Notes under the pieces: model-generated
What the model was told of the DNA's origin: nothing
The model's database searches: none
What the model saw: only the letters and a program-made list of their open reading frames with translations
In this document: one piece after another, positions 11,511 to 25,600 of the stretch
How positions within the stretch are numbered: the first letter of the stretch is position 1
Layout: each line of letters starts with the position of its first letter
Translations under genes and position numbers: made by a program
Source of the DNA: Parapristionchus giblindavisi
Lineage: Eukaryota; Nematoda; Chromadorea; Rhabditida; Diplogasteridae
Assembly (NCBI GenBank): GCA_943737045.1
Contig: CALSFV010000136.1
Span: 79,823 to 143,822 of the forward strand
Direction: 5' to 3'
DNA length: 64,000 nt

Positions 11511-13728
11511 GAGACCGGCTCGGTAAGACTCGAGCATGGTCCGGACATTCGCGAGGACTTTCGATCTGGGCCTCAATACTTTCATCATAGACACATACCG
11601 GGGGGAGACCGATGAAAGTTATAGTGAAAATGCCCTTGGGCTCAAACCCGGCTCACATATGTCGCATAAAATAAAAAATTGAAAAATTCATAACTTTTCA
11701 AGCGTGATAGCTAGGACTTTTATTTCTTTTTATTGGTGAATAACATGTCATGCACTCTTATAAACACAGCTGAACAGCAATATCATATCGTTTTGAATAT
11801 GTTTTTTCGTGTCTGATTTTCAGATTTTTTTCCTTCTATCCTCGTTGAAGAGATACTGCAAGAAAATTCATAGTGCATATTGTAGCCCTGACGATTATGT
11901 ACATGGTGGTCATATTCCCTTGGCCAGCCAGTTTGTCATAAGCCTCGAGAATTGCAACTGAATGTGAGATATGTGTAAATTGCAAAAATCGAAAATTAAA
12001 TTTCTTGAAATTCGCAAGAGCAAGAGTTAGCTTTATAATGTCATTTTACTCGTAGTGATGCGCGTACATAGGAAAAATATACAAATAGACTCAGACTACA
12101 TTTTTTTAAATTTAGAAAAATAATTATTTTATTTTTATTTTTTCAACTCCCACATTCAGTCGACCGTCAAGGCAAGTTGATTCATAGGGCGGATGGTGGC
12201 TCTTGCATGTGTGTTTGCAGAAACGACTGCAACGTGAAGAATCGTCGTTTCGCAGATCTCGAATTTATTTTTTTAATTATCAAACTTGAATATTTATATG
12301 TTTCTTTCATATAAATCGGTTGGAAGGTGGCGTATGGGAACCAAAGTTGTACCATTGCTATCAGTAGGAGTGTACTGTACTGCACTACTGTAACCGTCAG
12401 GAATCACGAACTAACTTTTTTTTTCAGTCGACCCCCGATTCTCAACCATGACCCGGGGTTCATGGTTGAGAATGGCTGAGGTCGAAAAAATCATGATGAT
12501 CCCAGACCAAATACTATTTGGCATTATATCAATAGTGGGCCAACTTTTATTTTTATGGATACCATTACTCGAATTACCGTAATCTAGCTACCGTATCCTA
12601 CAATAATGTGGTGAGATTCTCGGAAAATTCAGGTGCTTGCATTACTATTACGGTAATTCGAGATTTGGTATCCATAAAAATAAAAGATGGCCCATTATTG
12701 ATATAATGCCAAATAGTATTTGGTCTGGGATCATCATGAATTTTTCGACCTCAGCCATTCTCAACCATGAACCCGGGGTCATGGTTGAAAATAATGGGTC
12801 GACTGAAAAAAAGATCAGTTCGCGATTCCTGATGATTATGGTATTCAAGTACAGTTCACTCCCACTGATCAAAATGGTACGGCTTTGGTTGCCATACGCC
12901 ACCTTCCAACCGATTTATGTGAAAGAAACATATAAATATTCAAGTTTGATAATTAAAAAAATAAATTCGAGATCTGCGAAACGACGATTCTTCACGTTGC
13001 AGTCGTTTCTGCAAACACACATACAAGAGCCACCATCCGCCCTATGAATCAACTTGCCTTGACGGTCGACTGAATGTGGGAGTTGAAAAAATAAAAATAA
13101 AAATATTATTTTTCTAATTTTTTAAAAAATGTAGTCCAAGTCTATTTCTATATTTTTCCTATGTACGCGCATCACTACGAGTAAAATGACATTATAAAGC
13201 TAACTCTTGCTCTTGCGAATTTCAAGAAATTTAATTTTCGATTTTTGCAATTTACACATATCTCACATTCAGTTGCAATTCTCGAGGCTTATGACAAACT
13301 GGCTGGCCAAGGGAATATGACCACCATGTACATAATCGTCAGGGCTACAATATGCACTATGAATTTTCTTGCAGTATCTCTTCAACGAGGATAGAAGGAA
13401 AAAAATCTGAAAATCAGACACGAAAAAACATATTCAAAACGATATGATATTGCTGTTCAGCTGTGTTTATAAGAGTGCATGACATGTTATTCACCAATAA
13501 AAAGAAATAAAAGTCCTAGCTATCACGCTTGAAAAGTTATGAATTTTTCAATTTTTTATTTTATGCGACATATGTGAGCCGGGTTTGAGCCCAAGGGCAT
13601 TTTCACTATAACTTTCATCGGTCTCCCCCCGGTATGTGTCTATGATGAAAGTATTGAGGCCCAGATCGAAAGTCCTCGCGAATGTCCGGCAGGGGGTCAA
13701 AATGCTCGAGTCTTACCGAGCCGGTCTC
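11511..13728. mobile_element. TTAA-flanked fold-back element (2.2 kb)
   Basis: TTAA lies at 11507-11510 and 13729-13732. The ends are GAGACCGGCTCGGTAAGACT and its exact complement. The arms stay paired to the centre near 12600 with few differences; the first arm shows AGACTCGAGCATGGTCCGG where the second has a 10-base insertion. It is clearly related at its ends to the element at 28453-29784 and more distantly to 8692-10738. The open frames of 60-136 codons in it are by-products of the arms. Confidence 0.85.
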
Positions 13729-13732
13729 TTAA

Positions 13733-14579
13733 GAGCGAAAGATAACGAATTGTAAATTACACTGCAAATATTTAGATATTTTTGCAAAATAAATATAAAG
13801 TAGACAACAGAGGTCGTAATTATTTTTCAAAAATATAAAAAAACCTTTGTATTATTATTATTATTACTCGATTATTCGTTTTCTCCATATTATGAGGACA
13901 ACACTTATAAATAAAAAAAAAGTATTGCACAAAATTTTTGCATCAATTGTCATTTAGTCTTGTTTTATTGAATATTTCTTGTCTGTCCAGAAACCAAAAA
14001 CAGACCTTTTTGTATGTTATGACGCATAGACAAAACAAAATGTATAATAAAAATTGATATTTATTAACTAGCAGGGATATACTATTGAGTATTTGAACAA
14101 TCTGTTTACTCGGAAAGAGTTCACTGGGGGTATAGAAGGGATAAGATGAACTGGGGGTATCAAATGGAACAAACAGGGATGGACTCAGATATATCTATAT
14201 GGATGAGTGAATAGATGCAATCTACTTGTGATGTTAGACGTCAAAGAACTCATAACAAAACAAGTCTACCGGAATAGAAAAGGAGACCGAGATATATATA
14301 TATATATGGGGGTATATTACATTAGACAGACTAATTCATTGCTGTCTCTTTATCGCCTAGAATAGAAAGAAAGAGGACAATGGATCAATATGAGAAAGAA
14401 TCAATACATCATTATATATATTTATAATTGAATGAATGAGCATATTGCAATCTTCATATGAAATATGTATGCATGAATAGAGGTATGAATACATTATATA
14501 ACAGAGGAGTCAAATGTACCCATTATGTAGATGGATAAGATAAATTGAATAGTCACCCGTTCATTAATGATAATACAAT
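13733..14579. other. Intergenic, 3' side of hecd-1
   Basis: AT-rich DNA with a TTATTATTATTATTA run near 13850 and several AATAAA or TTTATT motifs that could end the hecd-1 transcript on the minus strand. No other gene is seen. Confidence 0.45.
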
Positions 14580-16730
14580 TTAATTAAGATGAAATCCTTT
14601 CTCATTACAAGCAGTGAGTAATCGTTCACGTAATATTTCACTTGATGAATACTCAGGTAGTTTAAGATAATGAACACATGTATTGACTGATGGATAACTA
14701 CCATCACCTGATTCAACCTTACGAACAATTGTGAGACGAGGATGAAGATTGGATAGACCACCTAAGGAATATTCATTATCATTACAATATGCTACAATAG
14801 AATACATATACCAGGTGGAAGATTTGAACATCCTGTAGCAAATTGAAGGAATCGTTTTCTCTCAGCTCCATTCATTTCAACTAGTACATCAACAAATCGA
14901 AGGAATACCTACAATTTATATATTGTATCATCATTTTAAGATCATTAAAATATTAATATTATTTAATGTAATAGATAAAATGAGAGATAATATTAACCGG
15001 TGATTCTCTAGTATATCCTAGTTTTGGTTCAGTATAATTAATTATATCTTCACGTGTCCATTCAGGTGTTTGTTCACCAGATATCAATCTCTGAAAGATC
15101 AAACATCAATCAATATGATGAATCAATCAATATTTAGTTCCAGTAATATTAACTGACTTGAACTTCTTCAGGAGAGAATGAATTGAGAGATGATAGAGGG
15201 AATACACGATCAAATCCTTGACGGAATGCCACTACCTATAATGAATCAATCAATAACTACCGTATCGTATAGTACACTGTGTACCTGTGACCGTATTCCT
15301 GAATTCAGATAGAATTCCTTGCACTTATCAACATAAAGATCAACATTATCCAATGTAACATCAATATCAGCCCCACCTATGAATGAATCAATTGATTACT
15401 ATTAAGTTGAGATAGATAGATAGATGACCTTGAACCAATTGCATCTCTTCATAAGTAAATACAGATGATGGAGGATTAACAGTGAAGTTCAATCCTAATT
15501 GATCTATTGAACAACGAGTTCCATTTATACACATTGATAATTCTTCCAATCGACGTCTAATACAATAGATATATTGATTCATTAATATGAATATAGATGA
15601 TACCTCTTAGCTTCTCTATTCAATGAAGGATCTGATTCTATTCCTCTCTTTCTTGCTACAAGAGCTGTTAATTCTTTCAAGAATCGACCTTTCACAGGGT
15701 GAACCTCCAACAAATTTAATTGATATCAATACAAGACAATTGAATTGAACTGAATACCTCTTCCAAGTCATCTAAATCCAATACTCCATCCATCTTTATT
15801 GATCTATCTTTATTGATTGATGGATTGATCAATAGTTTGAGGAAAGTACGAGATAGAGGTAGATCAACTAGACGTCCATCTTGAAGTACCTGAATAAATT
15901 ATTCATTTAATATAAATATATATGTGATATAGATGAAGTATAGTATATACCTTGGCTAAGAATATTCCAAGTATTTTGAATAGTTCAGATGCTCTTTTTG
16001 AATCTTTACTTGATGGAGGAAGAGGAGCAGGGAATAAACCAGATGAACGACGAATATAATATCTATAATCATTCATATCATACCATATTAGAATAACAAT
16101 CAATCAATAGAGTAATAAATACCGTACCCAGGTGGTTTCTTTCCTTCTCCAAGATCTAATTCACTTTCTTCCATCTTCAATTGACTTTCATCAATATCAT
16201 CACACATCCATATAGCTAGAGATTTCTTTTGGAATTCTGCTGCTATCTATAATACAAAAGATTTAATATCTTTCAGATAACAAATAATCCATCTTTTGAC
16301 ATAGGAAAAAATGTATTAATCAAAAGTATTTCATGATTAGAAGAAGAGTATAATTAAGATACAAGTGCATAGAATTCAAGAGTAGGTCCTAATCCTGTTC
16401 CTTCTTCTCCATTATATTCAATCTCCAATACTGCTTTTCTATCTGCATGAAATCGTAATAAACGTATGGCTTGTTCCATTAGTTCATCCTCATTACGTGA
16501 GACCTTAAAGATCAAAGATCAATTTACTATGTATATAATAGTATACCTTAATTCTTTCATGTTTTATTCTTCCCAATCTATATTCATATTGATCATCTCT
16601 TCGAGCACTAGATAAAGATGAAGATGAATTGTTACTTCCTCTACTTCTTTCTAATGCAGCATCTCTTTTACTTTGTAACCATACTATCGATCGAGATACT
16701 CCAAATGCTGTTGCTTCAAGATATGTTCGT
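14580..16730 (-). other. hecd-1: hecd-1 exons 59-70: catalytic HECT domain
   Basis: Exons: 16730-16547, 16503-16363, 16246-16128, 16062-15951, 15889-15758, 15704-15604, 15556-15429, 15376-15285, 15235-15158, 15090-14998, 14908-14812 and 14761-14580. The N-lobe has [20 protein letters not shown] and GIFLAK. The C-lobe has the catalytic cysteine in [14 protein letters not shown] (Cys codon 14830-14828 on the minus strand), followed by [14 protein letters not shown]. The catalytic loop is split by a short intron just after LPPG. All hallmark residues are present, so the ligase should be active. Confidence 0.95.
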
Positions 16731-19613
16731 CTAAATTGAATCAATTATTATATCATCCATTTATCATATACACAATTAGTATTTAATATTAGGGTGTTCG
16801 GAAAGTCTTTGCACTAATTTCACCATTCATATTTTTTTCAAATAACAAACGAAGGGACCACATTCAAATTGTGATATGCTGCATATGTTTAACAATAACT
16901 GTCCTCCATCTCGTAGGCAACTGCAGAATACCATACTGCCAGATCTCATGGGGAAGCACTTAATGTGCCCTGGGGCGAACAGATGACCGAATGAGGATGC
17001 GATGGCTGGTGATTCTTGGAGTACAAGTTGCCCGCTCCATGTACCTCTAACTCTTCTTCGGCTGACGTGTGACAGTGCGAAGAACCAGGTCTTCATTCAA
17101 ACTGGGACGACGCCCTGACCTATGTTTTTCAACCAAACAAAAATGGGTTTTCTTGAACTGGCAATACCAGGAGAAGACTGTTACACGACAGTGCCCTCTA
17201 GGCTTCATTGACTGGGGTAGTTAGTGGTTCTATTCTAATGCAGTCCGCCCAGTACCGTACAAATGAAGAAGGACATGCCAAGCACTGGGAAACTGTCCCA
17301 TAGCTAAAAAATAAAATATGGTCAAGGAAAGAGAGTTGACAAATGAAACTTATCACATTTGCTGATCACTATGTCCCCCATGTAGGAAAAATACCACAAG
17401 GCATAGCGCTCGTTCACGTCCGAGTAAGAGGGGTCCAAAGTAAGAAAATAGTGCAAAGACTTTCCGAACACCCTAATACATTGTATAACCAAAGATCGTA
17501 CGTATAAGTTGAAGTGTAATAAGGAAGACTAGACAACAAGTTCACTCGAGACCAACTTTATCAGTGTAGGAGTGGAGAGGGTTTATATGGGGAACTATAA
17601 TATGAATATAAACCAACCTTGTTTCAACAGAGAATAGACACGGATAGTCTAGGATAAGACGTTCACACCAATCAGGAAGAATACCAGCTGATACTACTAA
17701 TGGATCTGATAGTTCCTATAATCAATCAATCAATCAATCAATCAATAACATATAGATCACGGTACCTGTCGTAGTTTGTGTGTAATCTTCTCAGATATGA
17801 ATACGGTAGGAGAGATATCACATTCAGGAAGAATAGTGCCTACTTTATTAAGAAGAGTAAGAACACGTAGGACCTAAAAGATGAATATATAATGCTATAC
17901 TTAATATTCATTATTTGTATGTATTACTTCATGTACATTAGATGGAATAACATTATCATCATTCAATTGAGTTGGAGTTACTCGAGATGGTTGAGATGCA
18001 TCTTCATATAGAAGAGTATATGTCGTATCCCATATACGACGACTTCCATCACACTTAATGGAGATATCAATTGATAGATGAATGGATGGATGGATGAATG
18101 AATGATACCTGAGTCCATTTGAGATGATTAGCAATCTTCTGAATATACTTGAATATACTAGCTTCATCATCTTCCATCTCCACATATACATTATCGATTC
18201 CTGATTGATTAGGTCCAACAATGAATAAACGAAGACGAGTATCACTCTTCAGAGGAGTTATCAATGTCTTAAACATATTCATCTATACATACTTATACAT
18301 ATGACACTATTTAATAAATAGAAAAATAGTAAATGAATGAATGAATGAATCAAGACCAAATTGATGTATTATAGATTACATTAGTAGCGGGATGAATAGC
18401 TACAGGAAGAGTCTTTGATGTAGAATCAGAAGAAGTAGAAGAAGAAGATGATGATGGTAGATCAATATCAACTGTCTGAAATAGAATGGATGATAAGATG
18501 AGTTGATATATAAAGTATAACCTGTTTCATATTAGTTCTTCCTGGTCTTGGATCAAAAGCAGGAATAAGAGCATTGAATGTACATTTAAGAACGAATTCA
18601 TCATCCCATTGACGGAGATGGAATGATGATACACCACGATCACCACTGATATCATATATATCATAGACGATCAAAGATCAAAGATCAACAAACCGTGAAT
18701 TGGATTCCTTATTTATCCTATCTGAATTTCTATTTCCCATCATTAGAGCTGTTAATTGACGGAAATTAACACGAAGTTCAGATGATCCTAATCAATTATG
18801 TATTGATAAAGAAGATGAAACTACAATATTACAGTAATACCTTTTCCAAGAATGGAAGCAAGACTATCAACTGGAATACCAGATGGGAATCCTTCTTCTA
18901 GTTCATCTTCATTTGTATCAACCTACAATAGTAATCGATAATCATTCTTATTTATTGATCTACTTACATCATCATACATCTCTTCATCTTCAAGATCATC
19001 TCCTTCATTGGAATTACTCGGTTCAAGCATCTACAAAGATCAAAGATCAATTAATAATATGATAATATAAATGTATAATAGATACATACATGTTGCATGA
19101 CACTCTTAAGTACTTCAGCATAACTGGACATCTTTGTCTTGATAGCAGCTGCAGCTTTTTTTCCATTAGATGTAGATGGTAGACGATTTGATGATGATGA
19201 TGTCATCTTACAATGTTAGAATATTATCATAAACACATATTTATACTTCATCATTATAATTCTTTCAGCACAATTATCAAATATATTTTGACAACAAACA
19301 ACTGACCGAAGTATTAGGTGTAGAAGAATCAGCAAGAAGAGTATCAACTGAACATTCTATAATAATTAATATAATATAATCAATATTGAAGTATCTATTA
19401 TCTATAATGTATAACTATGATACATACCTGCAGCAAATTCTCTCAATTTGTCCAACAATAACTTCTTTTCTCCACCAATTGAATCAAATATAGCAGAGAT
19501 AGTATCATTTGACTTATCAGATCTAAACAATCAATCATTCATTATATCAATATCAATATATATGAATCATCTACCGTCCATCTCCATCTCCTCCATCTAC
19601 ACCATCATCATCT

Positions 19614-19645
<32 letters not shown>

Positions 19646-22600
19646 TCTTTCTAATGTCTTCAATAATTCTAATTGATCACTCAAATGTCGTTGAGGAGAT
19701 ACAAGATTAGGAGCAGATACAGATAAACTGAAATGATTCATCCATCTATCTATTACTATCTCTATCATTATACATACTTCTTAGTACTTTGACTTGTTTC
19801 ATCACTTTCATCAACTTCTTTCGTTTCTTCCAATTCATCTTCATCTCCATTCATATCTTGTGATACTTCTTCATCGATTGAATCATCATTATCTCCATTG
19901 TCCAATACACCCTTAATCATATATCATTCATTCAATCAATCAATCAATAAGTAATATACCTCTCTTGTCTCATCGAATACAGTTTCCATTCCCATTGAAC
20001 GACCAGCTGTATAACTAAAAGGAAAACAATATAATATCACGGGTCGCCTGTAAAAGTGTATGAAAATTAGAACCTTTTTTCGACAGATAAAAATTGATTT
20101 CCTCCGTTTTTATTGATTGTTGTTAGACTGGCCTAACTGAGTGCGAAAACAACATTTTCAAAGTTTGTTTTTTTTCGGAATTTGCATATCTATGCAATTT
20201 GTTTCCTGTAAACTTCAGATGAATGCAACTCGCTTCGTTTTTGTGCCACCGTGTTCAGTTTTTTTTCAATCGGTTGCTAATGTACTCGTCTATAAAAAAC
20301 TCAATTAAGGATATGGTCGGAAATGCTGTTTTTCATGTGTTATTGCAAGAAAACTGTTTTTTAGCACACAAAATGAGAGGTTTCTCGAAAATTTTCTCTA
20401 AAGGATAAGAGTTTTATTGCAGATTCGGATTCCCCGTCCCCAAATTGGGGTATCCTGATATATCTTTTAACCCAACTCTGTCCCCCAATAGTGCTACTGT
20501 ATATCGTCCAGGACAGTGCAATTTTCTCTCAAATCACATGTTTAGCTGTAAATCAGCTCAAACTTATGCTAATTTTCTTATTAGCATATTTAAACCCTGT
20601 ATCTCGACCAGCCTTACAAAATTGTCTATGTGGTTCGAATTCTCAACAACAATCATTTTTGAGTTATGAATCGAAAACTGATTTTATTAACGGTTTTTCT
20701 GCCTTGATGCTACTTAAAAACTCCAGCGTTTTCATTTTGTTTTATATAATGATGTTTTCTTTTTCAATTCACTTTAAACCGCCGATTCATCATGTCCGAG
20801 AGAAGAGAACATTCGAGGATGAGATAGTGATAACTTCGGATGCATTCTATGATATAATAATAATAATAATAATAATAGTGATTTCTCAGAGTTTTGCGAA
20901 GGTTCATTGGATAAGAAAAGAATGGATAACTGTTTGAGTCAAGAATGACTCAAACAGTTTCTTCGACCTTAACGATCAATAAAAAAATACCAATAAACGG
21001 TAAATAGGAACAGTGAAAGTCATATCGTTAAAAAAATTAGTTTTCGATTCATAACTCAAAAATGATTGTTGTTGAGAATTCGAACCACTAAGACAATTTT
21101 GTAAAGCTGGTCGAGATACAGGGTTTAAATATACTAATAAGAAAATTAGCATAAGTTTGAGCTGATTTACAGCTAAACATGTGATTTGAGAGAAAATTGC
21201 ACTGTCCTGGACGATATACAGTAGCACTATTGGGGGACAGAGTTGGGTTAAAAGATATATCAGGATACCTCAATTTGGGGACGGGGAATCCGAATCTGCA
21301 ATCAAACTCTTATCCTTTAGAGAAAATTTTCGAGAAACCTCTCATTTTGTGTGCTAAAAAAGCAGTTTTCTTGCAATAACACATGAAAAACAGCATTTCC
21401 GACCAGGGGTGTGCGGCAACTGAGTTGCCGATTGCCGGAATTGGTTGCCGGCAACGGCATACAATATACAAAACGAATAATCGTGTCCTTTTGAGAATGA
21501 GAATTCGTTTGCCTTTGTGTTTTCTCCAGGAAGTCGAAAGTTTTCTGGCCTCTACACCGGACACTGATTCAGATGATCCTGATGGAGATTGATCCATTCT
21601 CTCATTAGACTAGTAATGTCACGAAGGCATAACACCCACTTATCTCACGAGTAGCCACGAAGTATATAATGTGCCCAGAAAGACTATTCGTGACTGCGGG
21701 AATCGTTCTCAAAAAATACAGAAAGAATCTTTTCAAATATCACTGTCCAACTCTAAGAAAATTCTACTTAGGGGTACATTAGTAACGAAAAATATTGATA
21801 TTTCATTCGTTGTTGCAATTTTTTCTTGCCATTGTTTTCGTTTGGTAACGATTTTTGATAAGTACTTCGTGAAAAAAATCGTTGGCACATTTTAAATAAT
21901 TAAATTCAAAATTGCCGAAGTTGCCGAAATTGCCGGCAATTGCCGATTTTTTATTTTCCGGTTGCCGGTTGCCGAAAAAAGCGGTTGCCGCACAGCCCTG
22001 TTTCCGACCATATTCTTAATTGAGTTATTTGTAGATGAGGTCATTAGCAACCGATTTAAAAAAAACATTTTACACGGTTGCTCAAAAACGAGGCGAGTTA
22101 CATTCATCTGAAGTTTACAGGAAACAAATTGCATAGATATGCAAATTCCGAAAAAAAAAACAAAATTTGAAAATGTTGTTTTCGCACTCAGTTAGGCCAG
22201 TTTAACAACAATCAATAAAAATGGAGGAAATCAATTTTTTTCTGTCAAATGGTTTCATACAGTTTTACGGGAGATCCGTAATATAAGGATGTTCCGTATA
22301 TTCCAAATCACTGTGTTTAAGGGGATTTTTTTGCTGTTGAAATGACAGTACTTTCAAATATACACGATACCCTTATATATACATGTTATACAATAAATAT
22401 AAATGGTTATAATACATACTTAGCCAGTATATTCTCAAGTGAAGGTGTATGATGTTGTAGAGATTCAGCTGAAGCTGCTTGTCCAGTGGCTGATACTGAG
22501 ACTGTATGAATACGATCCTATAATCAATGAATCAATATATCTATTTCATATAATATATGGTAATTGATATGAATGAATGTAAACTAACATCAACAAGATT

Positions 22601-25600
22601 CGTAGTACTCATTGACTTCTTTCCTATAGATGTCCCTGATGTAGATGATTGAGATGATGTTGATGGTACTGTAATAGAATAGATTGTATTCATTGAAATA
22701 TACAAAGGTCGAAAAGTATGTTACAAAGTACCAAGCCTGACCGCATTTTGAGGAAAAAATTCCCAAAAATCGAAAAACCTGACCGCATTTTGAAAACCGA
22801 TAACCGAGCTATTCGACCTATGGATATATAGTATTCATATGTACCATTGACAACTCCAGCACCACTTCCTCGTTTGACCTTTAATCCAATAGAAGATAAA
22901 CCACCAAGAGTGAATCCAATATCAGATCTAGTAGATGATATTCCTCCTTTATCATCTTTCTTATCAATACGATTCTAAATGATATGCAATCATTATTCAA
23001 TAAATATATACTTCTAAAATTGATTGAATAATAACTTACAACATCAAATTTTCCATCAGCTCCATATCGATAACTATTAATATATCCATTATTCCATTGA
23101 ACATCAATCCATCCAGCTTCAGGAGGTCCTACTATTCTACCTTCTTCATTATTTCCTCCATCTTGTTCTCCCCATATCCAATCCGATCCTCGAGTAACAC
23201 GTCCTCCTATCATTTCACTCATTTGACGTAATCTACGACTTCGTCCACTTACTCTGAATAACAATCAATTATTAAAGATCAAAGATCAACTAGTACAGTA
23301 TACCTTGAAGCGAGTACTTGTTTACTTGTAGATGGAGCTGGTTGAATCAATCGAGCAATCGCCATAATCTCATCCATAGACCTGAATAATCAATAATCAT
23401 TCAGATATATTGAATGAATCAATCAATCTCTGCTTTTATTATATCTTCATCAATATGCATAAATGTTATTATTGAATGAAAAATGGAAACTTACATAATA
23501 GCAAATCGATTGTTCTCTTCCTTTGCAGGTATCGATTCAATATATTCTTCTTCAGTTATTCCACCAGTTGACTTCTAAAGTATAATCATTTCAATGTCAT
23601 ACAATAATAGAAGATAGTAAATATAAACTAACCGAAGAATGTTTATTATGTTTATTCTTATGTTTATCAGGAAGAGGAAGTGATGGAATACGAGATGAAG
23701 ATGATGTTGATGTAGATGGAATAGGATTAGATGATGATGATGATGATGATGCAGTTGATGATACTATTGGTAAGCGACACTTCTTCTCTTTATCTACTTT
23801 TACATTTTGACGATCATGACGAATCTCTGTATCGATTGCATCTACTATCTACAATATAATACATTCATCTTTTCATAATCTTTTCTTCTTCAATAGCATA
23901 CCGATCCATATATTTCAAATCCAGATAGAGACAGATAATATGTAGCTCCTGATGAATTTTCTCCATTCTGACTAATTCGAATGAATCGATATGGACCTAC
24001 AAAACATTCTTCAATTATTAATATTATTCATAATTTCATTTATTAAGAATCTCCTGTAAAATTGTATGAAACCATTGCACAGGAAAAAAATTATTGCCTT
24101 CATTTTTATTGATAGTTGTTAGACTAGCCTAACTGATGTGAGTGCTAAAACATCATTTTCAAATTTAGTTTTTCTAAATTTGCATATATATGCAATTTTT
24201 TTACTGTCAACTTCAAATGAATGCAACTTGCTTCGTTTTTGAGCAACCGTGTAAAATGTTTTTTGAATCGGTTGCTAATGACCTCATCTACAGATAACTC
24301 AACTAAGGATATGGTCGGAAGGCAGTATGACATTTTGGAACTGCCGTTGTGGAACGAGGACGTTTTGGAACTGGACGAATAGGAACAAAACATTTTGGAA
24401 CTATGTCGAATAGGAACCATGCCGTTATGGAACCAGACATTTTGGAACTACCCCATTTTAGAACCGGGACATTTTGGAACTCGGCCGTTTTGGAACCGGG
24501 ACATTTTGGAACTCGGCCGTTTTGGAACCGGGTCATTTTGGAACTCGGCCGTTTTGGAACCGGGTCATTTTGGAACCCGGACATTTTGGAACTCGGCCGT
24601 ATTGGAACCGGGACATTTTGGAACTCGGCCGTTTTGGAACCTGGACATTTTGGAACTCGGCCGTTTTGGAACTGGGACATTTTGGAACTCGGCCGTTTTG
24701 GAACCGGGACATTTTGGAACTCGGCCGTTTTGGAACCGGGATATTTTGGAACCCGGACATTTTGGAACCGGGATATTTTGGTACTCACCGTTTTTCATTT
24801 TTTATCAATTGATTGATACACTTTTTTCACTCTTTAACATACCCATGGATCCAATTTTAAACTTTTTAAACAACTTTTTTGAATGCATTCATTATTTGCA
24901 TAATTCTCAGGTTTTCATGAGTTTTTTCCACTCAATGTATAGTATCGTTTAAAAAATATTTCTTGCGTGCTTAATTGCTAGACATACTTAAAAGTCATCC
25001 TAAAGTACCCGAAATGGGATTAAAGCTAAATGATAGTAAATATGGGCACCCCCTGTAGCCGTGATAACAAAGCCGTGGAATTTAGTTTGGTCATGAATCG
25101 CGTCAAAGTTCCTTTTGTTCATTCTACATTTATTTGCAAAATGTAGCGTCATTCCGCATTTTTTTTTGGGCGTTCCGGATTTTTCTCTCCTAAATATACT
25201 TTATTTCTGAAAAACGTTAAAGTCACTGCGAAGATTGACCTACATATGTTGCCTATGTTAAAGCCCACATACAGTGGTGGCCAGAAGGATATCATATTTT
25301 GGTTTTTTGAGCATAACTTTTCTTGTAGTTGACCGATCACCTTGAAATTTTTATATAGTGTGCTCAAACATGTTTCACAATGTATACCACGGCATGGAGC
25401 CGGTTTTTCAATTTTAACGGCTTCCAGGCTACAGTATCCCAAAATGACCACATGCCTCATTTTGAGTGATTGAAGTTGCGACGTATTTTCGTTGTTTTAA
25501 ACAATTTTTTTCACCGTTTAAAAAGTATTTACACATGCTACTATAGTCATTTATCGATACTGTTTGCATTTATTGGAAATTAATATTCATATCGTAGGTA

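Larger units (their letters stand above)
17618..22668 (-). other. hecd-1: hecd-1 exons 42-58: Ser/acidic linker and conserved pre-HECT block
   Basis: Exons: 22668-22589, 22517-22420, 20014-19960, 19911-19778, 19727-19575, 19522-19428, 19356-19307, 19206-19090, 19030-18968, 18922-18841, 18787-18694, 18645-18522, 18475-18380, 18282-18109, 18053-17928, 17873-17766 and 17715-17618. Exon 46 has an uninterrupted run of 11 Glu followed by Asp. Conserved blocks follow: [20 protein letters not shown] with RPGRTN (exon 53), [15 protein letters not shown] (exon 56) and LPDWCERL (exon 58). The intron between exons 43 and 44 contains a 2.2-kb family A element. Confidence 0.92.

Noticed and set aside
12637..13047. 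136-codon plus-strand frame
   Set aside because: It spans the arm of the TTAA fold-back and its inverted partner gives a similar minus-strand frame; no domain seen.
24303..24952. Six overlapping frames of 75-185 codons on both strands
   Set aside because: All come from the 16-bp minisatellite, which lacks stops in every phase.
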